Positions 46,417 through 53,594 of a stretch of 64,000 nt of DNA are shown here, piece by piece; positions within the stretch are counted from its first letter, which is position 1; every line of letters begins with the position of its first letter. This stretch comes from Micromonospora nigra (lineage in GTDB: Bacteria; Actinomycetota; Actinomycetes; Mycobacteriales; Micromonosporaceae), in NCBI RefSeq assembly GCF_900091585.1, contig NZ_FMHT01000003.1, positions 4,269,501-4,333,500 on the forward strand, in the 5' to 3' direction. The notes under the pieces were generated by a model that was not told the DNA's origin, made no database searches, and was given only the letters and a program-made list of their open reading frames with translations. The position numbers and the translations under genes are program-made.

Positions 46417-47554
46417 CCGCCACGCCCTTGGGAGTGCGGCCGGTGGCGTGCAGGCGCAGCGCGGCGGCGGCGAGAACCCCCGCGCCGGTGATCAGCGTGA
46501 CCGCGACCAGGAGGCGGGCCAGTGTGGCGGGCCAGGGACTGGGGGCGACGGCGGTGCCGAGGACGGCGGCGTTGGCGACCCCGGCGAACAGCGCCAGGCA
46601 CGCGCCGGCCAGGGCGACCGCCAGTTCGGCGGCGGGCCGGCGGGCCAGTGCCCAGCCCCCGGCGACGACCGCCCCGACGGCGGTGAGCAGTGCCCACACC
46701 TGGCCGCCGAGCAGCCCGAGCAGCACCCCGCCGACGCCCTCGGCCCCGGCGTCCAGTTCCCGCCCGACGACGAGCACCACCCCGGCCGTCCCACCGGCGA
46801 CCAGCAGCCCGCCGAGCCCGCGCAGGGCCCGGCCGCCCGGTCGGGACGCCGCGGGCAGCAGCCCGGCCGCGCCCACCGCCAGCGCCCCGAGCGTGATCCC
46901 GACCCACCAGGTGTACGCGTCCGGTGGCGGCACCCAGTCGAGGGCACCGCGGATCTGCCCCGCCTCGCCGCCGACGCGCAGCGGCACCACCCAGTCGCGT
47001 ACCCGGTGCTCCCGGTCGGGGTCGGCGCGCACCGGCGCGGGCGGGGCCGCCTCGAGCCACAGTGCCCGCTGGTCGTGCCAACGGGCGGTCGGTCCGTCGC
47101 CGATCCGCCGCCAGTCCGGCGGGGCCGCCGGGTTGGCCTCGGCGGGCACCCGGGTCTGCCCGGCGATGGTGCGGTTGAGGTACGTGGCGGGGGAGCGCAG
47201 GTTCTCGTACACGCCGTCTGGCCCGACCCGCAGGTACGGCTCGCCGGAGTAGCCGACGACCTCGACGGTCCGGCCGCCGGTGCTGGTCAACTCCAGCCGG
47301 GCGCCCGCCTCGACGACCCGGACGCGCAGCCCGGCGTCGGCCGGTTCCAGCGACGTGACGCTCACCCGGTAGTCGGTGCCGTCGGGAGCATCGGCACCGT
47401 GGGCGAGGGCCGGCGCGGCGGTGGCCGCGAGGGCGGCGAGCATCCCGACGACCACCAGGGCGGCACGGGCGGCCAGGGCCACCAGGGCGGCCACGGCGGC
47501 ACGGGACGCCGGGTTCACCAGGGCGGCACGGGCCGCCGGCGGGGTGTGGCTCAC
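46403..47554 (-). CDS. Membrane protein of the copper locus, function unknown
   Basis: A 383-residue protein with a long Ala-rich signal or anchor (to about residue 49, ending APALAHGADAPDG), an outer domain of about 160 residues with several Trp, and about six C-terminal helices. The outer part contains GVYENLRSPATYLNRTIAGQ and HDQRALWLEAAPP. No catalytic motif is evident, and I do not know its biochemical role. The His just after the cleavage site (AHG) resembles CopC/YcnI proteins. The GTG overlaps the stop of the DsbA-like gene (4 bases), and it closes the sigma/mauE/dsbA unit, so a job in periplasmic copper handling is plausible. Confidence 0.75.
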   Translation of the reverse strand: MSHTPPAARAALVNPASRAAVAALVALAARAALVVVGMLAALAATAAPALAHGADAPDGTDYRVSVTSLEPADAGLRVRVVEAGARLELTSTGGRTVEVVGYSGEPYLRVGPDGVYENLRSPATYLNRTIAGQTRVPAEANPAAPPDWRRIGDGPTARWHDQRALWLEAAPPAPVRADPDREHRVRDWVVPLRVGGEAGQIRGALDWVPPPDAYTWWVGITLGALAVGAAGLLPAASRPGGRALRGLGGLLVAGGTAGVVLVVGRELDAGAEGVGGVLLGLLGGQVWALLTAVGAVVAGGWALARRPAAELAVALAGACLALFAGVANAAVLGTAVAPSPWPATLARLLVAVTLITGAGVLAAAALRLHATGRTPKGVAVSGG

Positions 47555-48267
47555 CGGCTGGCCGCCTCCACGGCCGCCCGGATGTTCTCCGGCGTCCAGT
47601 CCTGGACGCGTTGCCCATCGACCAGGATGGTCGGGGTGCCGGCGATTCCGGCCCGGCTGGCCTCCTCGGTCACGTGCTCGGTCCACCCGGTGTAGGTGTC
47701 GTCGCGGACGCAGGAGCCGAAGGTGTCGCGGTCCAGCCCGACACCGACACCGATGTCGATCAGCTCGTCGTCGCTCAGCCCGGCGCCACCCTCGGGCGGC
47801 TGCCGTTCGAACAACGCTTCGCTGAACTCGCTGAACTTCCCGCCCTCGGCGGCGCAGCCGGCGGCCGCGGACGACCGGGTCGAGTACTCCGTGCTGGAGT
47901 AGCGGTTCAGGTAGGCGACCGGGTGGTAGACGACGCGGACCTTGCCCTCGGTGACCAGTTCGTCGAGGGTGGCCCCGCTGGCCTGCTCGAACTGCTTGCA
48001 GGCCGGGCAGAGGTAGTCCTCGTAGACGTCGACGGTCACCGGGCCGGAGCCGACCACGATGCCCGTGCCGCTGTCGTTGGCCCCGGGCGGGGCCGTCCAG
48101 TCGTCGGCGCGCTGACTCGACCAGACGCCCCAGCCGATCAGTCCGGCGACGACGAGGACGGCCACGGCCGCCGCCGTCGTCCACAGGGTGCGCCGACGAC
48201 GCCTCTCCCGGGCGATCTGCTCGCGTACGACCCGGGCCGCGTCCCTGCGGTCCTTGCGGCTACTCAT
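47551..48267 (-). CDS. DsbA-like thioredoxin-fold membrane protein
   Basis: A 238-residue thiol-disulfide protein: a basic cytoplasmic start (KDRRDAARVVREQIARERRR), one helix (about 28-50), then a DsbA-type thioredoxin domain. The active site is LCPACKQFEQ (CxxC as CPAC), followed by YHPVAYLNRYSS, and the cis-Pro loop is AGIAGTPTILVDG. Two further cysteines (GCAAEGG and GSCVRDD) may form a structural disulfide. It overlaps mauE by 8 bases; MauE-type proteins supply electrons to such partners. A role in keeping copper-site cysteines of oxidase subunits reduced or paired is likely. Confidence 0.9.
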   Translation of the reverse strand: MSSRKDRRDAARVVREQIARERRRRRTLWTTAAAVAVLVVAGLIGWGVWSSQRADDWTAPPGANDSGTGIVVGSGPVTVDVYEDYLCPACKQFEQASGATLDELVTEGKVRVVYHPVAYLNRYSSTEYSTRSSAAAGCAAEGGKFSEFSEALFERQPPEGGAGLSDDELIDIGVGVGLDRDTFGSCVRDDTYTGWTEHVTEEASRAGIAGTPTILVDGQRVQDWTPENIRAAVEAASR

Positions 48268-48787
48268 CCTCGTCCTCCACCGGTCCGCCCGCGAGCACGC
48301 CGTCGACCGACAGCGGGGTGCGGGGTCGCAACAGCAGGAACCCGGCCAGCGCCAGGAATCCCAGGTCCCGGAGGATCTCCGGAAGGTAGCTCGGGGACTG
48401 CCCGGGGGGCAGCTCGCCGCCGGTGCCGAAGCAGCCGCAGTCGATCGCCAGGCCGCGCGCCCAGGCCGAGGCGATGCCGGCGACGAACACCGCCAGCAAC
48501 ACCGCGGACACACCGGCACTCAACCGGGTGGCCAGTCCGAGCAGCAGCAGGACGCCCAGCGCCAGCTCCACGAACGGCAGCGCGGCACCGACGGCGGTGG
48601 CCAACTCGTACGGCATGACCTGGTACGCGTTGACGGCCCGACCGGAGGCGGCCAGGTCGCCGACCTTCGTCGCACCGGCGTACAGCCAGACGGCGGCCAG
48701 GCCCAGCCGGACGGCGAGGCCGATCCAGGGGGCGACGGCGGCCCACCGGGTGGTGGTCCGTGGGCGGGCTGGTGCGGTCATGGTCAT
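48260..48787 (-). CDS. MauE/DoxX-family membrane protein
   Basis: A 175-residue four-helix membrane protein of the MauE type. Helices are at WIGLAVRLGLAAVWLYAGATK, LPFVELALGVLLLLGLATRL, VSAVLLAVFVAGIASAWARG and FLALAGFLLLRP. A CxCFG motif (IDCGCFGTGGELP) is probably the redox-active cysteine pair that passes reducing equivalents to the DsbA-like protein encoded next. Two ATG codons six bases apart could start it; the first is used here. It follows the ECF sigma gene by 31 nt. Confidence 0.88.
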   Translation of the reverse strand: MTMTAPARPRTTTRWAAVAPWIGLAVRLGLAAVWLYAGATKVGDLAASGRAVNAYQVMPYELATAVGAALPFVELALGVLLLLGLATRLSAGVSAVLLAVFVAGIASAWARGLAIDCGCFGTGGELPPGQSPSYLPEILRDLGFLALAGFLLLRPRTPLSVDGVLAGGPVEDEDE

Positions 48788-48818
48788 TGGTCGTCCCGTT
48801 CCGGCCGGCGGTTCCCGT

Positions 48819-49397
48819 TCACCCCGCGATGGCCTTGCCGACGGCGTCGACCAGGTCAGCCCGGGCGCGGGCGACCCGGGAGCGGATGGTTCCCACGGGC
48901 ACTCCCTCCACGGCGGCGGCCTCGGCGTAGGACAGGCCGAGGAGCTGGGTCAGGACGAACGCGCTGCGCCGCTCGGCGGGCAGCCGGCCGACCAGGTCGG
49001 CGGCACCGAGCTGACCGGCCGGGTCGGGGTGCGGCACGTCGGTGTGGGCGTGTGCGGTGAGCCGGTCGTCGAGCCGGCGGCGGCGGACCACGGTGCGCAG
49101 GTGGTCGGCGCAGGCGCGGCGGGCGATGCCGAGCAGCCAGGTGCGGGCCGAGGAACGTCCCGCGAAGGAGGGGAGCGCCCGCAGCGCTCGCAGGTAGGTC
49201 TCCTGGGTGAGGTCGTCGGCGCTGTCGGGGTCGACCAGGGCGGCTGTGAACCGCCACACGTCGGCCTGGGTGGCGCGCACGAAGGCCGCCTGGGCGGCCG
49301 GGTCGCCGTCGCGGGCCGCCAGCGCCCACGCGGTCGCCGGGTCCTCCCCCGGGTTGGCCGGGCCGGGGACGGAGACGTCACGCGGGGCGGGGATCAC
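48819..49397 (-). CDS. ECF-family RNA polymerase sigma factor (SigC-like)
   Basis: A 192-residue extracytoplasmic-function sigma factor. Region 2 contains VWRFTAALVDPDSADDLTQETYLRALRALP (read in parts: DDLTQETYLRAL is region 2.2). Region 4 has LPAERRSAFVLTQLLGLSY and GVPVGTIRSRVARARADL. The frame is open upstream; GTG 49397 is 8 nt after TACTCT (49411-49406) and gives a normal length. No anti-sigma factor is encoded beside it, as for mycobacterial sigC. It heads a unit with mauE and the DsbA-like gene and faces copCD across a GGGAA-type promoter region, so it probably controls this copper locus. Confidence 0.9.
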   Translation of the reverse strand: MIPAPRDVSVPGPANPGEDPATAWALAARDGDPAAQAAFVRATQADVWRFTAALVDPDSADDLTQETYLRALRALPSFAGRSSARTWLLGIARRACADHLRTVVRRRRLDDRLTAHAHTDVPHPDPAGQLGAADLVGRLPAERRSAFVLTQLLGLSYAEAAAVEGVPVGTIRSRVARARADLVDAVGKAIAG

Positions 49398-49467
49398 GTC
49401 AACCGAGAGTACGCCGCGCAGCCGGGCGGGACAGGGTCCTTCGGCCCCTTCATGGCCTGCGCCACGC

Positions 49468-49497
49468 CGGGAACTTTTCCCGCGCCGGGTCCGACTA
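49468..49497 (+). promoter_or_regulatory. ECF-type promoter and CGGGAA palindrome of the copper locus
   Basis: CGGGAACTTTTCCCG (49468-49482) has perfect 6-base arms around CTT. GGGAAC (49469-49474) fits an ECF sigma -35 box; 17 nt later comes CGACTA (49492-49497) as -10, and GTG 49505 follows 7 nt after that. The reverse arm offers a GGGAA -35 box on the minus strand too, so the site might serve both directions. Confidence 0.5.
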
Positions 49498-49504
49498 CCC
49501 GAAC

Positions 49505-49723
49505 GTGACCGCCGACGACAAACCCGCCCCGCAGCCGCCCACCGGCGAGCGGGGTGTCCCGGAGCGTGTCGGGGGCCGCCCCGGTTCTGCGGCGCGGGCC
49601 TGTCCGCGTTCGGGTCGCACGGCGCGTCGCGCCGACGGGAGGCATCGGCGTCCGTCGACGGCCGAGGGTGGTGGCGACGCGCCGGGCCGGGTCGCCGAGG
49701 ACGGGTGTCTTCGGCGAGCATGA
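49505..49723 (+). CDS. Possible small ORF coupled to copCD (72 residues)
   Basis: A frame from GTG 49505 to a TGA that overlaps the copCD ATG (ATGA). It starts 7 nt after a plausible ECF -10, so it could be a leaderless first gene of the unit. The peptide begins MTADDKPAPQPPTGERGVPE and then becomes Arg/Gly/Pro rich with three Cys. Third-position GC is high in the first 16 codons but falls afterwards to about 70 percent, lower than in the sure genes. That argues for a short leader or a decayed gene. I recognise no family. Confidence 0.35.
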   Translation: MTADDKPAPQPPTGERGVPERVGGRPGSAARACPRSGRTARRADGRHRRPSTAEGGGDAPGRVAEDGCLRRA

Positions 49724-51375
49724 CCGTCATGACTGCCGCCCTCCGCCGCCGGCTCGCCGCCCTCGCCGGCCTGCTGGTCACTGTCGTCGCCCTGCTGGTC
49801 GCCCCGGCCACCCCCGCCAGCGCCCACGCGGTGCTGGTCAGCACCAGCCCCACCGCGTCGGCGGTGACGCCCAGCGGGCCCAGCGAGGTGGTGCTGACCT
49901 TCAGTGAGTCGGTGCGGAAGGTGCCCGGGAAGATCCGGGTGATCGCGCCGGACGGGTCCCGGGCGGACCGGGGCGAGCCGCGGTTCGACGGCCCGGTGGT
50001 GACCGTGCCGGTCGACCCGGCCGGTGGGCGGGGCACCTATCTGGTCACCTACCGGGTGATCTCCGCCGACAGCCACCCGGTGTCCGGAGCGTTCACCTAC
50101 TCGGTGGGTTCGCCCTCGCCGCCGCCCGTGGACTCCGGCGACGACAGCCGCGCCGATCCGGTGGTGGGCGTCGCCGTCAAGGTCGCCAAGTTCGTCGGCT
50201 ACGTCGGCCTGCTGTTGCTGGTCGGCGCGGCACTGGTGCTGGCCGTGCTGTGGCCGGGTCGGCTGCCCCGGCGGGGTCCGGCCCGGCTGGCCTGGACGGG
50301 CCTCGGCCTGCTGGCGTTCGCCACGGTGGCGGGCCTGCTGCTCCAGGTGCCGTACACCGTCGGCGGCGGGGTGTTCGACGTCACCGGCGAGGGCCTGGGC
50401 GCGGTGCTGGGCAGCACGTTCGGCGCGGCGCACCTGGTGCGGCTGGGCCTGTTGGCGGCGGCGGCGTTCCTGCTGCGTCCCCTGCTGGCGGGGCCGGTCG
50501 GCCGGACGGACCTGGTCATCCTGGGCATCCTCGGCACGGTGGCGCTGCTCACCTGGCCGCTGGCCGGGCACCCGGCGGCCTCGCCCGCACCGGCCGTGTC
50601 GGTGGTGGTCGACGCGGTGCACCTGGGCAGCATGGCGGTCTGGCTGGGCGGGCTGGTGATGCTCGGCGGGTTCCTGCTGCGCCGCGCGAACGAGCGGGAA
50701 CTGGAGGCGATCCTGCCGATCTGGTCGCGGTGGGCCGCTCTCGCCGTCGCCGCGCTGCTGCTCGCCGGCACCGTGCAGGCGTTGATCGAGGTGGCCACCC
50801 CGAGCGCCCTCGTCGGCACCACGTACGGGCGGCTGGTGCTGGCCAAGGTCGTGCTGTTCGCGCTCGTCGTCGGGGTGGCCGCGTACTCCCGGCAGTTGGT
50901 GCGGCGGCGCACGGCGGCGGGCTCGCCGACGTCGATGCGCCGGGCGGTCTGGGCCGAGTTGGGGATCACGGCGGTGGTCCTCGCGGTCTCCGCCACGCTG
51001 GTGCAGACCACGCCCGCCCGTTCCGCCGACACCGAGGGAGCCGGCGCGGACAGCGGCTACTTCACCACCACCGTGACCAGTCCGCTCTACTCCCTCCAGG
51101 TGGAGGTGGACCCGGCGGAACCGGGCAACAACTCGGTGCACTTCTACGCGTACTCGCTCGACAACCGGCCGCTTCCGGTGCAGGAGTGGAGGGCCACCGT
51201 CGCGCTGCCGTCGGCGGGAATCGAGCCGATCACGATCCCGTTGCTGCCGTTGACCGACAACCATGCCACCGGCGAGATCGCCCTGCCGGCGGCCGGCGAC
51301 TGGGAGCTGTCCGTCACCGCCCGTACCACCGAGATCGACCAGGCGACGGTGACCGTCACCGTGCCCGTCCGTTAG
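49720..51375 (+). CDS. CopC-CopD fusion, copper transport protein
   Basis: A 551-residue protein. A signal peptide (about 36 residues) ends SAHAVLVSTSP, so the mature protein starts with the copper-ligating His of a CopC domain; DSHPVSGAFTYSV supplies the second His and Asp. A CopD-type membrane domain with about eight helices follows (VAVKVAKFVGYVGLLLL, AVHLGSMAVWLGGLVML with conserved His). A C-terminal outer beta domain of about 100 residues (YFTTTVTSPLYSLQVEV) ends it. The role is copper import or delivery, probably to cytochrome oxidase. The ATG overlaps a small upstream ORF, and the YcnI gene follows by 14 nt. Confidence 0.92.
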   Translation: MTVMTAALRRRLAALAGLLVTVVALLVAPATPASAHAVLVSTSPTASAVTPSGPSEVVLTFSESVRKVPGKIRVIAPDGSRADRGEPRFDGPVVTVPVDPAGGRGTYLVTYRVISADSHPVSGAFTYSVGSPSPPPVDSGDDSRADPVVGVAVKVAKFVGYVGLLLLVGAALVLAVLWPGRLPRRGPARLAWTGLGLLAFATVAGLLLQVPYTVGGGVFDVTGEGLGAVLGSTFGAAHLVRLGLLAAAAFLLRPLLAGPVGRTDLVILGILGTVALLTWPLAGHPAASPAPAVSVVVDAVHLGSMAVWLGGLVMLGGFLLRRANERELEAILPIWSRWAALAVAALLLAGTVQALIEVATPSALVGTTYGRLVLAKVVLFALVVGVAAYSRQLVRRRTAAGSPTSMRRAVWAELGITAVVLAVSATLVQTTPARSADTEGAGADSGYFTTTVTSPLYSLQVEVDPAEPGNNSVHFYAYSLDNRPLPVQEWRATVALPSAGIEPITIPLLPLTDNHATGEIALPAAGDWELSVTARTTEIDQATVTVTVPVR

Positions 51376-51389
51376 AAAGGATCTCCGTG

Positions 51390-52127
51390 ATGACCCGTCT
51401 CCGGCGTACCGCAACCGCCGCTGCCGCCCTGACACTCGGCGTCGTCGCCACGGCCGTGTTCGGCTTCGTGGCGCCCGCGTCGGCGCACGTCACGGTCAAC
51501 CCGAAGGAGGCCACCCAGGGCGGGTACGGTCGCTTCGCGTTCCGGGTGCCGAACGAGAGCGACACGGCGTCGACCACGAAGGTCGAGGTGTTCCTGCCGG
51601 AGAACGCGCCGGTCGGTTCGGTGAGCACCATGCCCGTGCCGGGCTGGACGACGGTGGTGGACAAGCGGACGGTCGACCCGCCGGTCGAGGTGCACGGGGC
51701 CCAGCTCACCGAGGTGGTGTCGAAGGTGACCTGGACGGCGACCGAGGGTGCCGCCATCGCGCCGGGCACCTTCCAGGAGTTCCCGGTCTCGATGGGCCCG
51801 CTGCCGCAGGTCGACACGATGGTCTTCAAGTCGTTGCAGACGTACTCCGACGGGGCCGTGGTGCGCTGGATCGACGAGCCGGTCGCCGGCGGGGAGGAGC
51901 CGGCCAACCCCGCGCCCGTGCTCACCCTCACCGCCGCCGACGCCCCGGCCGACCCGGCCGCGGCCGACGCGCCCGCTGCCGCGGCGGGCACCGACGACGG
52001 GGACGGCGGCGACGGACTCGCCGTCGGGCTCGGCGTCGCCGGGCTGGTCGCCGGCCTGGGCGGGCTCGTGCTCGGCGGGCTGGCGTTCACCCGTACCCGC
52101 CGGGAGCCGAACCCGCAGCAGCCCTGA
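51390..52127 (+). CDS. YcnI-like DUF1775 copper-binding protein
   Basis: A 245-residue exported protein. The signal peptide ends APASAHVTVNPKEATQGGYG, so mature His1 can form the monohistidine brace that binds Cu(II) in this family. Then come RFAFRVPNES, PVPGWTTVV with the conserved Trp, and TFQEFPVSMGPLP. An Ala/Asp-rich linker and one C-terminal helix (GLAVGLGVAGLVAGLGGLVL) anchor it to the membrane. The ATG is 8 nt after GAAAGGA; GTG 51387 is also in frame. It is co-transcribed with the CopC-CopD gene and acts in the same copper pathway. Confidence 0.92.
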   Translation: MTRLRRTATAAAALTLGVVATAVFGFVAPASAHVTVNPKEATQGGYGRFAFRVPNESDTASTTKVEVFLPENAPVGSVSTMPVPGWTTVVDKRTVDPPVEVHGAQLTEVVSKVTWTATEGAAIAPGTFQEFPVSMGPLPQVDTMVFKSLQTYSDGAVVRWIDEPVAGGEEPANPAPVLTLTAADAPADPAAADAPAAAAGTDDGDGGDGLAVGLGVAGLVAGLGGLVLGGLAFTRTRREPNPQQP

Positions 52128-52145
52128 CCCGTACCGCGTCGTCCC

Positions 52146-52170
52146 GGCCCGTCGGACCTTCCGGCGGGCC
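52146..52170 (+). terminator. Hairpin after the YcnI-like gene
   Basis: GGCCCGTCGG (52146-52155) pairs with CCGGCGGGCC (52161-52170) with one U-G wobble and a 5-base loop, 19 nt after the stop codon. There is no U-tract. Confidence 0.6.
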
Positions 52171-52201
52171 GGCTGCCTTCCGGCCCCCGTGTCGTGGATA
52201 T

Positions 52202-52215
52202 CCGCTGATCAGCGG
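52202..52215. promoter_or_regulatory. Perfect 14-bp palindrome upstream of the 52.3-kb membrane-protein gene
   Basis: CCGCTGATCAGCGG is fully self-complementary and lies 54 nt before ATG 52269, upstream of a possible -10 element TAAGGT. It could be a repressor site for the next gene. With no loop it is a poor hairpin, which argues against a terminator. Confidence 0.4.
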
Positions 52216-52268
52216 CTCCGCGTCGGTAAGGTCTGCCGGGTACCTGGCTACGGAGGGGGACGAGGCGG

Positions 52269-53330
52269 ATGCGGGTCGTGCGCGTGCTGGCCGGAATGCT
52301 GCTGTTGGCCGCCGGGGTTCCGGCGCTGTTCGTCGCCGCCGGGCTCGGCCTGCTCACCGGGCACGCCGAGCCCGACGGGGCGTTCTCGGCCCGGTTCGAG
52401 ACCGTGCAGACCGCCGGCCACGCCGTCGTCGTCGACGACCTGGACAAGCTGCTGCGCGCCGAGGCGCCGTTCGTCCGGGCGGGGCGGGCCGAGCTGCGGT
52501 TGCAGGCGCGTACGCCGGACGGGCCGGCCTTCCTCGGCCTGGCTCCCACCGCTGAGGTCGAGCGCTGGCTCGCCGAGGTGCCGCACGCCGCGGTGCGCCG
52601 GGTGGCGCTGGCCCGTGGCCCGCTGCCGGTCCGCCTGGCACCCGCCGGGCCGTCGAGGGCGTCGTCCGCCGCGCCCGTGCGGCCCGCGACGGCTCCCTTC
52701 TGGGTACGCGACGGCGTCGGTGCCGTGGAGTGGAACCCGGCTGACCTCCAGGATCGGCGGCTGAGCCTGGTGGTGATGCGTCCGGACGGTCGTGCCGATC
52801 TCACCCTGGACCTGCGCGCCGAGTGGGAGGCCGGGTGGATCGCCCCGGTGACCTGGGGGACGTTGACCGCAGGACTGCTGCTGGTGATGGTGGCGGGGCT
52901 GCTCCTGCTGCGCCCGGTGGGCCTGCGCGAGGTCGTCTGGGTGGTCGAGCCCGACCAGGTGCCGGTGCTCGCCGGCCGGCTCGGGGTGACGTCGCTCAGT
53001 GGGCTCGGCGCGCAGCCGACCGGGCCGCGTCCCGGGGTGGAGCGTCAACTGGTGGCGGTGGGTGCCGCCAGCCGTCCGGCGCTCGGGCCCGTGCCGGCAC
53101 GCCGCCCGGCCACCCTCGCCGACCTGCCCGCGCCGCAACGCCCCGCCCCGGCCGGTGGTGCCGTTGCTGCGGGCGGTTCCGCTCCGGCCGCTCCCGCCGG
53201 TGCGGCTGGTGGTGGTGCGGCTCGTGGCGGCGAGTCGATCGCCCTCACCCTGGCCTGGCCGCCGCTGTCCGCCGCCGAACAGTCGGATCGGCTTCGCCCT
53301 GCCGTCCCACCGGACGGCCGCCGACGGTGA
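52269..53330 (+). CDS. Membrane protein of unknown function
   Basis: A 353-residue protein that I do not recognise. It has an N-terminal helix (VLAGMLLLAAGVPALFVAAG), an outer domain of about 170 residues with VVVDDLDKLLRAEAPFVRAG, FLGLAPTAEVERWLAEVPH and AVEWNPADLQDRRLSLVVM, and a second helix (about 196-217, VTWGTLTAGLLLVMVAGLLL). A cytoplasmic Pro/Ala/Gly-rich tail follows. The domain layout suggests a sensor or scaffold rather than an enzyme. The ATG follows CGGAGGGGG. It is on the same strand as the copper genes but separated by a hairpin and a palindrome. Its 3' end runs close to a 20-bp repeat array. Confidence 0.75.
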   Translation: MRVVRVLAGMLLLAAGVPALFVAAGLGLLTGHAEPDGAFSARFETVQTAGHAVVVDDLDKLLRAEAPFVRAGRAELRLQARTPDGPAFLGLAPTAEVERWLAEVPHAAVRRVALARGPLPVRLAPAGPSRASSAAPVRPATAPFWVRDGVGAVEWNPADLQDRRLSLVVMRPDGRADLTLDLRAEWEAGWIAPVTWGTLTAGLLLVMVAGLLLLRPVGLREVVWVVEPDQVPVLAGRLGVTSLSGLGAQPTGPRPGVERQLVAVGAASRPALGPVPARRPATLADLPAPQRPAPAGGAVAAGGSAPAAPAGAAGGGAARGGESIALTLAWPPLSAAEQSDRLRPAVPPDGRRR

Positions 53331-53334
53331 CGTC

Positions 53335-53434
53335 GCTGAGCCGGCGGTGCCGCCGCTGAGCCGCCGGGTGACCCGTTGAGCCGGCGGTGCCGCCGTTGAG
53401 CCGCCGGTGCCGCCGTTCAGCCGACGGGTGACCC
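53335..53434. repeat. Five-copy 20-bp tandem repeat
   Basis: Exact 20-base units start at 53335, 53355, 53375, 53395 and 53415, each of the form G(C/T)T(G/C)AGCCG with one of two endings, GTGCCGCC or GGGTGACCC-like. A sixth, decayed unit follows at 53435. The array begins five bases after the stop of the preceding gene and ends next to a terminator hairpin. No start codon or structural RNA is evident. Confidence 0.8.
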
Positions 53435-53447
53435 GCTGAACAGCGGC

Positions 53448-53484
53448 GGACGGCCCTCCGCGCTGCCGACGCGGAGGGCCGTCC
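53448..53484. terminator. 15-bp hairpin between convergent genes
   Basis: Arms 53448-53462 and 53470-53484 are a perfect 15-bp inverted repeat with a 7-base loop. It lies between the plus-strand membrane-protein gene and the minus-strand GT87 gene and could terminate both. Confidence 0.75.
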
Positions 53485-53594
53485 TGCCACCGGGGGATCG
53501 GTGCCTGTCCGAGAAGAGTCCGGGGCAGGTGTGACCAGGTTAGCGGCAAAGGGCCGCTGTCGGGAAGAGTGTCCCTTTCGGTGGTCTCGTCCGG

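Noticed and set aside
53335..53434. Possible CRISPR-like array of 20-mers
   Set aside because: Units are contiguous without unique spacers, and no cas gene is nearby.
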